Positions 43,411 to 53,832 are shown, counted from the first letter of the stretch. The stretch is DNA of 64,000 bases from Prorocentrum cordatum (GCA_963575745.1 CAUYUJ010015009.1:194773-258772); one strand, 5' to 3'. Numbers and translations: made by a program. Notes: generated by a model from the letters alone, not told the origin.

Positions 43411-45962
43411 TACCATTCCAGTAGATCACCATCGCCCTGGGCCTGGTCCAGCAGCCGATCGCATAGCCATCCGACGAAGGTGTAATATCCGACTGTGTGC
43501 GACCCCCAGACCTCGTGCCCGAACGTAGCTGGAGGTGCCGCGCCCGTCGAGAAGAGGCCCTGAGTGCTTTTCGCTACTCTGGTGGCCATGCGTCGTTGCC
43601 GAAAGATCTTGCCTGCGCGCTGCTTAGCTGTCCCTTGTCGTGCTCTAGCCTTTTTTTTGGGAAAGCTTGCCCATGCCGCTGACGTCGGTGCCCAGGTCGG
43701 CCATTTCCGCTGGGTGCTTGCCTGGGGGCCCATCGCTGTGCTAACCTTTTCCAAATTCGTCGTCGTAGCTGAGGGTTCGAAGCCACCAGTGCTGTCTTAG
43801 GTGAAATCTTGAGATTTCTGTTTGCTGCCTGTTTAATAAACTCGTCCGCGAGCTCCGCCATCTGGTGTTCCACTACCTCTTCGGGGCCTTCGACTCTGCC
43901 CGCGGTGTCGTCGACGCGCGTCCGAAGCCCAGCTGCCTGCGCACGTTTCTGGGCTGCGTCAAGGAGAGGGAGCGCATGCACTTTTGCAAATCTGGTGCCT
44001 TGAGCTGATCCTGCTACTATGGAGCAGGTCGGGTCGATTCTGGGTCCAATCCTATCAGTATGCTTGAGATGCCTCGGCCCCAGCAAAGGTTCCACCTCCA
44101 AAGCCATAGTAACCGGTGAGAATCCCAACTGGATGCCAGTATTTATCAACCAACCAAGATCAAGAGACTCGTGGACCTGTTCCATGTCAGCAAAGAGTTT
44201 TGCGTGCGCGATCCCCATGGCTTGTCCTGTCTCGTCCAGGGTCGCACGTGAAAGCGCCGCCCTCAACGCCGACGACCCTCTGAGAGCAGTGCCCCCATGA
44301 TCATCTAGCTGCTGTGTCCATAACTCCACTGCGCCTGACCGCATGCGGCGCCAGTTCCGTACTTTCATAGGTAATAACCCCAGCACTCGGTCACCTCCTG
44401 CTGGTTTGCCTGCGATAACGCCGATGGTGCCGACGATCCGTGGGGGGCCACATGAGGTTGATTTCCGACTCGTGAATAATGTGCAGGTGCTCGAGCTTGC
44501 CTTGGTCGTGGGGCCGACCGATGTCCAGGGGGCCTATGCTGTCGACGCCCCGTGCTTTCTTAAACCCCATCCGCTTAGTGGCCGCGTTCAAGTCTTGCAA
44601 TCCGAGCTCGAGGACTTCTTCTAGCTGAGCTCGTTGACGACGTGACTGTAGTGCTGACTTGAGTGCTTCCTGTCTCTGAGGTGTTGCTGTCCACTTGTTC
44701 GCCCGCGTGTCGCTCTTGTGCTGCGTAATCTGTATAGGGTCCGCCACTGTCGTGCCCGATATCATTTCCACCAAGCGGGGTGGTGGGCTGTTCTTTGTCC
44801 AGCGATGTACTGCTCCTGGCGTCTTCTTCCACATGTCCTGCGCCCACGCAATGAAGCCTTTGCGCCCATCTGCTAGAGCCCGTCGTGCTGCTTCGCCTGA
44901 GAGCTCAGTGGTAAGCTCGATCACGTCCTCGAGCTCCTGCATGACTGGGCTGCAGGCGTCGTTCGCGTGCTGCTGCCAATGGTTGGTGATCTCGCCGTTC
45001 TTATGCTGGCTGACGCCATGGACTTGCTGGACTCGTTTTTGAAAGTCCTGCTTTCTCTCTGCCAACTGTTCGGGGTCCTTCTTATTTTTGACCAGGCCGT
45101 TGATCGCAATCACGTGTGTGTGTGTAGGGGGTAATCGCCCACCATTCAGCCTCTGGATTGTGAAGGCGAGGCCGTCCTGGTGCCGCCGTGTTCTTTCTCC
45201 ATTTGATGCCGAACCCTTTCGCCCTGCCCCGATGGCCGTCTCGTTGATACAATGGTACTTTCGAGTGTTCCAATACTGCGAACTCCAATGCGGTGGCCCA
45301 TCTGCTGCTGCTGCGCCAACTGAGGTCGCTCCCGATAAGCCTGCGGTCGTCGTCGTGCATCTCGTATCCATAGCTCTGGTGGAGCCTCTGTCGTAGCAGG
45401 CTTGTAAGAGGGCGCGGGAAAAGGCATGGGATCGCGACGCCCCCAAGCCCCCCCGGCTGGGGGCAGCGTCCGATGTCCCGGGGCTCAGGGCGGCCCGCTG
45501 CTTCAGCCAGTTACTTGTAGGCGCATCAAGGCTATTTGACAGTCGGGCCTCCTGGCCTGGGGGCTCCTGGGACCTGGGATCCAGCTGGGTTTCGCGGCGA
45601 CGTTTCGGAGCGGCGTGAGGCCAAGACCCTATGTTAGACAACCCCTGTTTGGCGCACTCCCACGCGTCGCTGGTGATCGCGAACGGAGCAGTCGTAGGAG
45701 GAGACGAAGTAGAACCGACCGCCTCGCTCGCCTGGGATCTGGTCGGAGCCACTGGCCCAGGATCTTGACCAAGGAAGTCGAGGCCGTCTCTGAGATCTGG
45801 TTCCAGGGCCACCCGTCGTTGTAAGTGCATGTCCCTCTGCTTGCTTATCTTGCTTTCGGGGTCGCGTTGCTTGTTGGCTCTTTCTGTCGTCGGTGACGCT
45901 TTGGGGGGGCCAAGAGTCCGGTGCCACCATCTCTGCTTTTTTGCTGCCACCGGAATCTTCAA
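43410..45962 (-). pseudogene. LINE-D linker and reverse transcriptase
   Basis: The 45962-44391 frame has linker then SDTRANKWTATPQRQEALKSA and AATKRMGFKKARGVDSIGPL, the pre-palm block. At a C6 run (plus G6 at 44442-44447) it shifts to IVGTIGVIAGKPAGGDRVLGLLPM, then HAKLFADMEQVHESL (motif A Asp at 44188), CSIVAGSAQGTRFAKV and LRTRVDDTAGRV (motif C, VDD at 43915-43907). Another shift at a C5 run (plus 43724-43728) leads to the post-palm stretch ending ATFGHEVWGSHTVGYY. All catalytic aspartates are kept. Confidence 0.83.
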
Positions 45963-46061
45963 ACCACAATGCGTAGCCCACTGTGCTGCCAGCGCCTTCG
46001 TGATGGTGAGCGCGCCCTTGTGCCCTACTGATGCCGCTCCGTAGTCGTAGAGTGATTATAT
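45963..46061 (-). pseudogene. LINE-D endonuclease, C-terminal piece
   Basis: Directly after the right terminus of the nested element the minus strand reads SLYDYGAASVGHKGALTITK and then ATHCGLKIPVAAKKQRW, in the frame of the linker ORF. The DYGAAS and THCGL motifs fit the end of the EEP domain (compare LDYFCAG and THRAAPL in LINE-C). Its N-terminal partner is 6 kb away at 52017. Confidence 0.75.
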
Positions 46062-46159
46062 ATGTCCCACGAAGTGGCCAGAGACGATGCTTTGTGTGTG
46101 AGGCGAGCGGGAGGCTAGGACTCGAGCGAGCTTCATCGGCAGTGCACTGACCAGCACCC
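46062..46159 (-). repeat. Split direct repeat B2 (3' terminus)
   Basis: 98 bp matching B1 (46334-46431) at 93 positions. Contains GAGGCGAGCGGGAGGCTAGG and CGAGCGAGCTTCATCGGC. Its outer end, GGGACAT on the minus strand, matches the B1/A2 joint. Confidence 0.9.
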
Positions 46160-46235
46160 AACAGCATTGACAGACATTTACAAGAGCAGGGGTGAGGCTG
46201 CATAAAATACAGAAGTGGAGGGGGAGAGGAGGCGG

Positions 46236-46335
46236 AGAGCTTGAGCGATGTGGTCAACGGACCAATCGAGAAGCCGTCCAAAGATAGCCTCGACGGCGCA
46301 CGGGGGCTGACAAGCTGGTTTCAAAACGGAAGCAT
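46236..46335 (-). repeat. Split direct repeat A2
   Basis: 100 bp matching A1 (51861-51960) at 92 positions. Shares GGTCAACGGACCAATCGAGA and GACAAGCTGGTTTCAAAACG. Abuts B1 with a 2-bp overlap (AT), which is the joint expected from a circular intermediate. Confidence 0.92.
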
Positions 46336-46431
46336 GTCCCCCGAAATGACCAGAGACGATGCTTTTTGTGTGAGGCGAGCGGGAGGCTAGGACTCGAGCG
46401 AGCTTCATCGGCAGTGCACTGACCAGCGCCC
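46334..46431 (-). repeat. Split direct repeat B1
   Basis: 93 of 98 identical to B2. Lies directly after the last ORF of the element. Confidence 0.9.
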
Positions 46432-46463
46432 GAACACCCATCATGGCCCCTGGCCGGCACATG

Positions 46464-47304
46464 TCAACAACGCAAATCATTCATGCGCGCGAGCTGGATT
46501 CTATCTGCAGGCCGGCGCAGCCACCTAGCGATAGCTCGAGCGACTGAAGGTGGGTGGGCCTCGGCGAGCGCGGTCCAATTTTTACCGCACGGGGCTTTTC
46601 CTTCGAGGCAAATGTGTGGGCGGCCCGAGAAGCTGCACAACTGCTTGGGCGCCGTGCACCCCCTAGTCAAAGCAATCGGCGGGCATCCGCAGCTCCAGGC
46701 GAGCACCTCAGTGCGCTGACGCCAACGCGCCCCATGCGCGCAGAAATCAAAGACGGCGGGCGTGCAAGAAGGCAAATCGCAGAGGTGCCTAAAGACCATC
46801 AGGCTAGTCGCGGGATTCGCGCATCCCAATGGCGAGCCTCGCAACAAGCAAACACGAATGATCTACTGGAGCTGTCTAACACACGCGTTACCACTCTCGG
46901 TCTTCCTACGGGCGTCGGCGTTGGCACACTCATGGCCGCAGATGTGGTGAACGCGCCGGAAAAATTCGACAGGCCATCGATCAGGTGCTGCACGGCGGCG
47001 CGGCCCAGGCGCCGCGCACGCATCCGGCGCCAATCCAGCCGAGCAGGATTCTAGTGAGGCGAGGGTCGGTCAGGTCCATCCAGCTCGAGATGCGGCAATC
47101 GATAGTCACAGCGCCGTAGTCCGAGCTGCGACGGATAGCGGTGCTGACGGAGCCCTGCCCAGCAAACAAGTCGAGAAAAACTTGGGCCCGGTGGCGGCTG
47201 GCGGCAAGAGCAAGCTGAAAAAGGGCGCTCACCCGCCGCCTCAGCGCCGCGAAGCTCAGGCTGCGGCCCCCCTCGAAAGTGTCGCCGCGGGCAGTCGCCT
47301 TCAC
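46464..47304 (-). pseudogene. DNA-methyltransferase-like domain of the DIRS-like element
   Basis: The 47304-46981 frame has VFLDLFAGQGSVSTAIRR (47181-47128), the SAM-binding motif I of class I methyltransferases (DLFAGxG), an acidic VTIDCRISS, and GAWAAPPCST (PPC at 46998-46990), the catalytic PC motif IV of cytosine-5 methylases. It stops there; further pieces appear in other frames, including FDFCAHGARWRQRTEVLAWSC and LCSFSGRPHICLEGKAPCGKN with WTALAEAHPPSVARAIARWL (46751-46530), a Cys/His-rich end. Whether it methylates DNA is inferred. At least two frame breaks. Confidence 0.65.
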
Positions 47305-48600
47305 CGCGGGGTGCTTGGCGGTTGTGGCGGCGGGCCGGCGCAGCGCTTCCCCAGCAGGATGTCGCCGAGGTGCGCCCGCGCGTTCTCGCCGAAGCGGGGG
47401 CGTTGGCGGGCGCCGTGGCTACCTCGCCCAAGGAGTGCGCCGACTGGCCGAGCCGCCGCGTGCTCATGATGCTGGCGTGGCGAGGCCGCGCCTGCACCTC
47501 TTCCAAGCAGCGCGCCCCGACGGCGAGGTCGACGACGGCCGACCTGTGCCGGATGCTGTACGGGTGGGGGCCGTCTATGATCAGGCGGAGGGCGCACTGC
47601 TGGAACATCACGACGAACTCCGCGGTCGTGAACTTCCCGAGCGCCCCTGCTCCTGGCCGCGCCCGAAATTCTCGCAGGAAGGGCCCAAGAACGCGCGAGG
47701 CGTCCTCCGAGGGCAACGTCCCCTCGTCGAGCACCTGGCCTTTGCTGCATCTCCCGAGGTCCACCGGATACAAGAGAAAGCCCCAGCTCCTGCGAAGGCC
47801 TCGGGGCTGCGGCGGGAGGGCGCATCGCGGCTCCAGGTCCAGCGGCTCGCTGGGCGCCCGCAGCACCGCGTCCCACGTCAGCGCCAGGCTGCGGCGAACT
47901 CCACCTCTTCGCCCTGCGTCGCCAGGTCCACGATGGCGGACAGCCGCTCCCGGGCCAGCGGGCGCCGCGGGCGCCCCGGAGCGAGCTTCGGGGGGCCCTC
48001 CATGGCCGCCGGCGTCCCGGGCAGCTTCCCCTCCAGGTCGTAGTACTTCACCGCGGCGATCGCCTTGCTTCCCGTGCCGTGTCCGTGATCCTCGAGGAAG
48101 AGGTGGTCGAGGTAGGCGCTCAGATGGTGGCCCCGCTCGGCGGGGCTCCGCCATTGCGCCCGTCGTTCCCTCATCCACTTCAAGAAGCGCCCGTGCCTCA
48201 GGTCGACGTAGCGCAGCGACTCCCTCGTGATCTTGTGCGCCCGCAGGCAGGTCCGTTGGTGCTCGGGCCTCGGCGTCTGCGTAGAGGCCGCCGCCTGCTG
48301 AGCACGATCCCGAGCTCGGCGCAGGCGAAGCTCCTCGTCTCTCGGTGCCGTGCCCGATGTCGTCGATCTCATCATCGTCGCTGCTGGAGCTGCTGAGGTC
48401 CTCCGCGCGGACATCGCCGGCGCCGGAGGGGCGGCGGCGATCTCCGCAAGCTGGGTCTTCAGCCCAGGTGTCGCCGAGGCCCGTGACCGCGCGGTGCGCG
48501 GTAGACCGGAGCCCCTCCTCAGCAAGAGCCTCAACAGCGGCGTGCCAAAGCGACTCCTCGTCGTGCTCGAGGCCTGGAGGTCTGTGAAGCTCGAGTCCAA
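47305..48600 (-). pseudogene. Tyrosine recombinase of the DIRS-like element
   Basis: The N-terminal SAM-like part, ITRESLRYVDLRHGRFLKWM (about 48237) to SAYLDHLFLEDHG, is in the 48630-47878 frame. The catalytic part is in another frame: VLRAPSEPLDLE (47866, equivalent of the first Arg box), then GPHPYSIRHRSAVVDLAVGA (47575; His and Arg of HxxR at 47566 and near 47557-47551), LEEVQARPRH, and STRRLGQSAHS (about 47460). In related proteins the last block carries the nucleophilic Tyr (RRY); here Leu stands at that place, suggesting an inactive copy. Its role is integration of the circular cDNA. Confidence 0.75.
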
Positions 48601-48620
48601 GCGCCTTGAGCCGGACGAGG

Positions 48621-50883
48621 CTACGCGCATCCTCTATCTGGGGTCCCGGGTAGCCGAGACGGGCGATCTGCGGGGTTAAGCTCTGAGGGGATCCAACGCA
48701 CGGTCAGCTCCACGTCCGCAAAGAGGCGCACTGCGGCTATACGGCGCAACACTCCGTTGACTCCAGGGACGATCTCCCCTTCCCGATGGCGAGCACGAGA
48801 GACATATTGTCGGACAGCAAGAGCAAACAATGGCCTAACCGATTGCGAGCCCGAAGTAGGTGCCGCACCCCCATAAGAAGAGCCTCCGCCCCTAGCAACA
48901 TAATGTCGGCGTCTCGTCCGAAACGCCCATGGAAGCACACCTTCCGGTCGGTCATGCGGTAGTCCCAAGACAGCGCTTCCCACCTCCTCGAACGACCTGC
49001 TCGAGGCCGAGAGCGGCTCCTCCGAGGGCCGAGCGGGGCGATCCACGGGGTCCGCTCCGCCTTCAGGGTCACCAAGCCCCGTCGAGGCAACCTTCAAGGG
49101 CCCCAGGGGCTCCAGCGTCTTGGCGTCGTACGGGGACAGGCGGAGGTCGCTGAGCGTGTCGAAGGACGTCTCCTTTTTCCATAGGTCATGGAGGTCGTGG
49201 TGCAGTCCCAGAGAAGCGGCCCGTGCTTGAATACTGGCTACCGTCCGATACCTCCATTTCTCACTCACTTGCAAGGTTCCCTGAATCGTCTTCTGGTCGA
49301 GCTCGTGGCTGACTACCCCGAAGCCGCCGTGGTCGTGAATGTCCTGGTCGTGGCGGCTCCCGGACGCATCTGTGGCCACCACCGTGCTGGCGATCGGCCG
49401 CGACAGGTCCAAGTAGGCGAGGGCGATCAGCGTGGCCCCGAGCCGCAGCTCGTGGCGGACCGCCTCCAAGGGCCGCCAGGCGCGGTCACCGGCCTTCTCC
49501 GCGAACGAATAGGAGGCCGCGAAGATGGACAGCATCCCTCGCGTGATGAGGCTGGCCCAAGTGAGGTGTCCCAGCAGCCGCCGAACCTGGCCCCCCGTCA
49601 ACGCCTTGGCGCTAGCGGCGAAAAGGAGGACCTGGCGAATTCCCCACGGGCGCGAACGGGATAAGGATGCGCGCCCGCTGGCCCGGTGGAAGGTCAGGCC
49701 TGCGAAAGTCTGCTCGTCGCGCGGCTCGACAACCCCCTTGGTCAGCAAGACGTGCTGCTCGAGAACCTCCTTCACCCTGATGCAGTCCCGCATGCACTCA
49801 GCGCCGTTGGCGCCCACGATGGCGACCCCGTCGACGTAGATCGCCGCGGCCGTGCCACTCTGCAGGCTCGGCGCCGCCCGACGGTCCTCGACCGGCGAGT
49901 CGGACGAGAAACCGCTCAGGAGCACGCAGGATGTCACGATCTCCCGGCAGAAGTATAGCGACCAGCTCCACCCCATGGGTAACACTTCAAGGCGAGGCGA
50001 GGCCGCCGCCCCAGCTGGGAGGTCGAGGTCTGGGCGGGCCCGTCTCAGGGCAGCGGCAGGGAGGTCCACCGCCGAAAGGATGAAGAAGTCGGAGAGGCCG
50101 TCCGGGACGGCCATGCGGTAAAACCACGCCTCGATGTCCACCTGGGCTAGGTTCAACTCCTCAACGGGGGGGATGCACATGCCGCGCCAAGCCCCCGATG
50201 GGGGCAGCGAGGTGTGAGCGGGCTCCTCGAAAAACTGGTTCACCCGCCGCGTGTCGAGGATGAGCCGGGGCGCCTCGCTACACTTGGGCACGAAGAACAG
50301 CCCCAGCGTAGCCTCGCTCTGCGGGCCAAGGCTCGCCACATCTGTGTCGATCAAGTCTCCCACGGACTTTGCGTAGGACACCTTGCTGCGCATCGGCTTC
50401 TGGTCGCAATGTGGCTTCGCCGGCTCGCCAAAGGGTCGAGGCCGCAACGGCCGCTCACGCCAGCCCCCCCGTCGCTCGAGAGCCTCCCCCGCAGCGGGCT
50501 GGAGCCCTGGCGCTTCGGCCGGGGGTCGGCAGCGCGACCTCGTCGAAGGCGGCGGGCCTCTGGGGCTCGGAGAGGTACCCAGGGGCGGATGCGCGCAGCT
50601 CTCGGTAGGCTGCCGCGCCTGAAATGTCGGGAGCGCCGATCCTTTGAACCGCAGCACGAACTTGTTGATATCCAAAGACTTGTCCACTGCTGAGCGGCCC
50701 GAAGTCGGGCCCGTCCCCGCGACCGTAGAGGCAGTTCAGGGCAACGAAGACCTCGTCCGTCCAGGAGTCGACGAATGACTGGCGCCGCGCTCGAGAGCGC
50801 ACCGCCCGGCAGCAAGAGGAGCCCCCCTCGCTGCCTGATCGCCCCGGGGCCGGAGCTGGCAACAGGTCCCGGGGCGCTGGCAT
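48621..50883 (-). pseudogene. Reverse transcriptase / RNase H of the DIRS-like element
   Basis: A start segment (50883-50455 frame: WTDEVFVALNCLYGRG ... PAAFDEVALPTPG) precedes the main 50687-48621 frame. RT motifs: LGLFFVPKCSEAPRLILDTR (50303), NLAQVDIEAWFYRM (motif A Asp near 50138), LEVLPMGWSWSLYFCREI, and AIYVDGVAIVG (49838; YVDG instead of YxDD). RNase H: VVATDASGSRHD (about 49385), then in a second frame MLLGAEALLMGVRHL and LLLSDNMSLVLAIGKGRSS (about 48880-48780), then back in the first frame VRWIPSELNPADRPSRL, the signature seen at the end of DIRS and pararetroviral RNase H. Two compensating frame changes. Confidence 0.85.
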
Positions 50884-50890
50884 CTGGATG

Positions 50891-51690
50891 TCACTTGCCG
50901 CCGCGGCCGCCCCCGCGGCCGCCGCCTGTGCCAGTCTCGCCGCCTCCGGCGTCCTGGCGGGCCAGGGGCCGGCGAAGCTCCGTGGCCTGGGACTCGATCT
51001 TCTTCTGCAGGCTCTTGGTGTCGCTGCTTATGCCGCCGCCGCTGCGCGACAACTGCGGCTCCTCGCGCAACTCCCTCTCCCCCTTCATGGTGATGCTCTC
51101 GCGGTGGAGCTCGCTCGATATGCGCTCCTCGAGCGCGGGCCCCGCCATGATCAGCCCGCGCGTCTCCCCGGTTCCCGCGGGGAGGCGCTCGTCCCCCACC
51201 GTGTCGTCGGCCCGCCGCGGCGCCAGGCGGTCGCGGTACCTCCGCTTCGCCGTCTGCGCGGGGCGGACCAGCACCTCGAGGGCCGCCATCTCGATGATGT
51301 CGGCCCCTGATGTTCTCCGCGGCGCCCTTCAACGCCCTCTTCCTCTCGCCGCTGGACGAGCGCGCAAACGGCATCACCTGAAACTAGACTCTGTTTCCCA
51401 CGCAAACGATTATTGATCTGGCTCTTGCCGCTCGTGAACTCGATTGCCTCCTCGACCTCCGAGGGCGTGGGCTCCCCGTCCGAATGGTGGACCGGTTCTC
51501 CCACTCGCCGTCTCGCCCCGAGCACGTCCACCATGCCCCCGCTGCTGTCGAACGCCGCGAGGCCCGTGATCATCGGCCGGGCGAGGGCGCAGGGGTGCAC
51601 GTCGAGGTCGGGGCTCATGCAACACCAAATGCGCCCCCCCTCGATGGCGCCGACGTCGGCCTCCACTAGACCACCGACCCAGAGGGCCAC
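50891..51690 (-). pseudogene. Gag-like first ORF of the DIRS-like element (tentative)
   Basis: The 51690-51151 frame has LARPMITGLAAFDSSGGMVD and EPTPSEVEEAIEFTSGKSQI; the 51289-50891 frame has EERISSELHRESITMKGERE, LREEPQLSRSGG and SSDTKSLQKKIESQATELRR, a helical charged stretch. No zinc knuckle seen. Called gag-like by position only. Confidence 0.4.
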
Positions 51691-51860
51691 CGCCGCGAGA
51701 AGACCCAGCTTCGCAATCCAGTCGCCGATCGAGCAATCCTTGGCCTGGTCCGCGAGCGACGATAGCCAGGGAAGGTTGCTCCGCGACAGGTTGGAGACCT
51801 GCCCCAGCCCGCTGATCGCGCCCGCCTGGCCGGGAGGTTACATGTGCTGGCCGTCCAGAA

Positions 51861-51960
51861 AGAGCTTGAGCGATATGGTCAACGGACCAATCGAGAGGTC
51901 GTCCATAGACGGCCTCGACGGCGCGCGGGGGCGGACAAGCTGGTTTCAAAACGGAAGCAT
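51861..51960 (-). repeat. Split direct repeat A1 (5' terminus)
   Basis: 92 of 100 identical to A2. Beyond it (51961-52016) lies an AT-rich stretch of TATATATA words unlike the GC-rich surroundings, at the junction with LINE-D. Confidence 0.92.
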
Positions 51961-52016
51961 ACATGCATACATCTATATATATAGATATATATAATAACTA
52001 TATATTGACAGATTAC

Positions 52017-52562
52017 GCAGGTAACCTCCTCGGGGCCCGTGACGATCTCACCCTGCGCCTGGTCGATCCAGCCTGGCGTGAGTAGCTCAGTCGATAAACA
52101 GTTCCAATCTGCAAGTGCAAGCCAGGGACCCTTCTGCGTCCTCACGAGGGCCGTGAGGGCTGCCATGATATTTCTATTCCTCCCAGTGAACTTCAACTTC
52201 GGCTGAAGGTACGCAGCGGTGAGGATGAAATTGCCCGTGCTAAAGTGTAGCGCCATGGGGGGGGGGGGGGGGGGGGGGGGGGACGAACGCCGTTTCGCCC
52301 TGCTTGTCATACTTGCCCATCCAGTGCTCAAGATGTAGCTCGGATATGAGTCCGTGCTGCAATCACTTCGCCCGCCGAAAGCCCATGCTGAGATTTGCCG
52401 CTCGGGGCCGCAGGGGTGGCCGCAGCCTTCCAACCCTCTTTCTGCAAGAAACTCTTGATACCCAAGATATCGCTGGGTCCTTTGTGTGTCTCGGCGAAAG
52501 CCAGACAACCGCGCTCTTTGCTGCTCGGTCCTTACGCCAAATTCTGAATCTGCGGTCCCCAT
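52017..52562 (-). pseudogene. LINE-D endonuclease, N-terminal piece
   Basis: One frame contains QRYLGYQEFLAERGLEG, then a poly-Pro run from a 26-base C homopolymer, then LHFSTGNFILTAAYLQPK and PWLALADWNCLSTELL (catalytic DWN at 52109-52101), GWIDQAQGEIVTGPEEVTC. The LINE homology ends at about 52017 and resumes at 46052 beyond the nested element. The first catalytic Asn and Glu blocks are not recognisable before the poly-C tract. Confidence 0.75.
52257..52282. repeat. 26-base poly-G run inside the LINE-D endonuclease
   Basis: An uninterrupted G homopolymer; it replaces or interrupts expected endonuclease sequence (the GVAI-like segment). Length is likely unreliable in any assembly. Confidence 0.9.
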
Positions 52563-52716
52563 TCTGTAATCTTGCCGAACAAGATAGTGAGCGGCTCAGT
52601 ATCGGACTCCGTGTTCGCGGCGGTCTCAGTGCTCTCGGCGGTACTAAGCAAGTCTGCCCATGAGCTGCAGTCGCGCCGCTACCCGTAGCTGTCTTCCCAT
52701 CAGTCATTGCCTTCTG

Positions 52717-53832
52717 CTACTCAGCCCTGGCCTGGTCCAAGGCTGCCTTGCTGGCGTCGCGGATTTTCTGCCTCTCCTCGTCCTGGTTGAGCGGGTTGCC
52801 CGTCGGTGCTGCGCTGCTGCTAGTACCTGGAGTAACGGCTGCCGCTGGTGTCGCCGCCTCTGGTGCCGCAGCTGGGACTTCTGTGGCCCCGCTCTTGGGC
52901 TTGGTGTCCTCTTCGCCTTGCACCTTTCGCTTTTTCTTTGGAGCCGCCATTGCCAATCTAGCTTTCTCGTGAATGTCCTCGATGTGCTTGAAGTTTGCCT
53001 GTGGCGTGCCCATCTGCTCCTGTTGGAACTACTCAAGCCCTTTCTTCCGCTGCAGAATGCTTTGCGTTTCTTTGGGTGTGACGTCGCGCTCCTTGGGGCC
53101 CTCGAAGAGCGACGCGTCGAGCTCGAACTGGACCGTGAGCGCGCCGCTGCCAACTTCCCCCTCGGGCTTGACCACCTCGATGCCCGACTCCGCGTTGGCC
53201 TGCGTCAGTGCCCCCCGCTGCTGCTGCGGCGTCTCGACCCGCTGCTGCTCGAGCTTGGCCATGTGCTCCTCTTGGTCGTCCAGGTGGAGTTGCGCATCAA
53301 CGAGCTTCTTTCTTTGCTTGCCAATGCGGTGGTCGATGTCCTTGGGCGCTTTGTTGGCGTCGCCGAGCAGCTGTGCTCCCGTGCGTGGCTTGGGGGGCGC
53401 CGGTGCTGTCTTGGCTGACTGTTCTGCTTGAGCCTTGCGTCGCAGCGTGCCCATGGCAGCCGTGATCGCGGGGTTCGTCTCGTCGCCATCACCCTGGTAG
53501 GACGCCGAGCTCCAACGAGAGAAGTGGTGGGGAGCGGGTCGGGCAGCTTCGCCACCTCGTCGTGCTCGTCCTTGTCCTCCCAGTTCCAAGACTTAAAAGC
53601 CGCCGCCCTTCCGCCGTGGTGCCTTTTTCGCCCGGCCGCGCCCGGGGCTTGACCATCCCGAAGAATGCCTCTGATTCTCTGCCCGACCTCCTGACAAAGG
53701 CGGCGGTGCTCCGACGGCCAGCAGGAACTTGGCCTTGCACTTGAAACGCTCCATCGTGTTGGTCCACTTCCATTTGTAGCCGCAAGCCTTGCGACCGATG
53801 CAACCCATTGCCTTCCCGATGCCGTGTCCCAT
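52717..53832 (-). pseudogene. LINE-D ORF1: finger, coiled coil, and an SV40-type nuclear localisation signal
   Basis: The 53832-53593 frame has KACGYKWKWTNTMERFKCKA (about 53790), a decayed CxxC finger. The 53589 frame has helical TAAMGTLRRKAQAEQ and IDHRIGKQRKKLVDAQLHLD ... LEQQRVETPQQQ (coiled coil), then LTVQFELDASLFEGPKERDV and a TAG at 53031-53029, after which the same frame continues FQQEQMGTPQANFKHIEDIH and AMAAPKKKRKVQGEED to a stop at 52717. PKKKRKV (52941-52921) equals the classic monopartite nuclear localisation signal. One nonsense codon and one shift. Confidence 0.7.

Larger units (their letters stand above)
46062..51960 (-). mobile_element. DIRS-like tyrosine-recombinase retrotransposon with split direct repeats and a methyltransferase-like gene
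   Basis: A 5.9-kb minus-strand element. Left (5') terminus: A1 repeat 51960-51861. Then gag-like ORF, RT/RNase H, tyrosine recombinase, DNA-methyltransferase-like domain, then B1 (46431-46334), A2 (46335-46236), a 76-bp spacer, and B2 (46159-46062). This A1-ORFs-B1A2-B2 order is the split direct repeat layout known for PAT/Ngaro-type members of the DIRS order. It sits inside the LINE-D endonuclease. No target-site duplication is evident, as expected for recombinase-mediated integration. Several frameshifts interrupt the ORFs. Confidence 0.88.
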
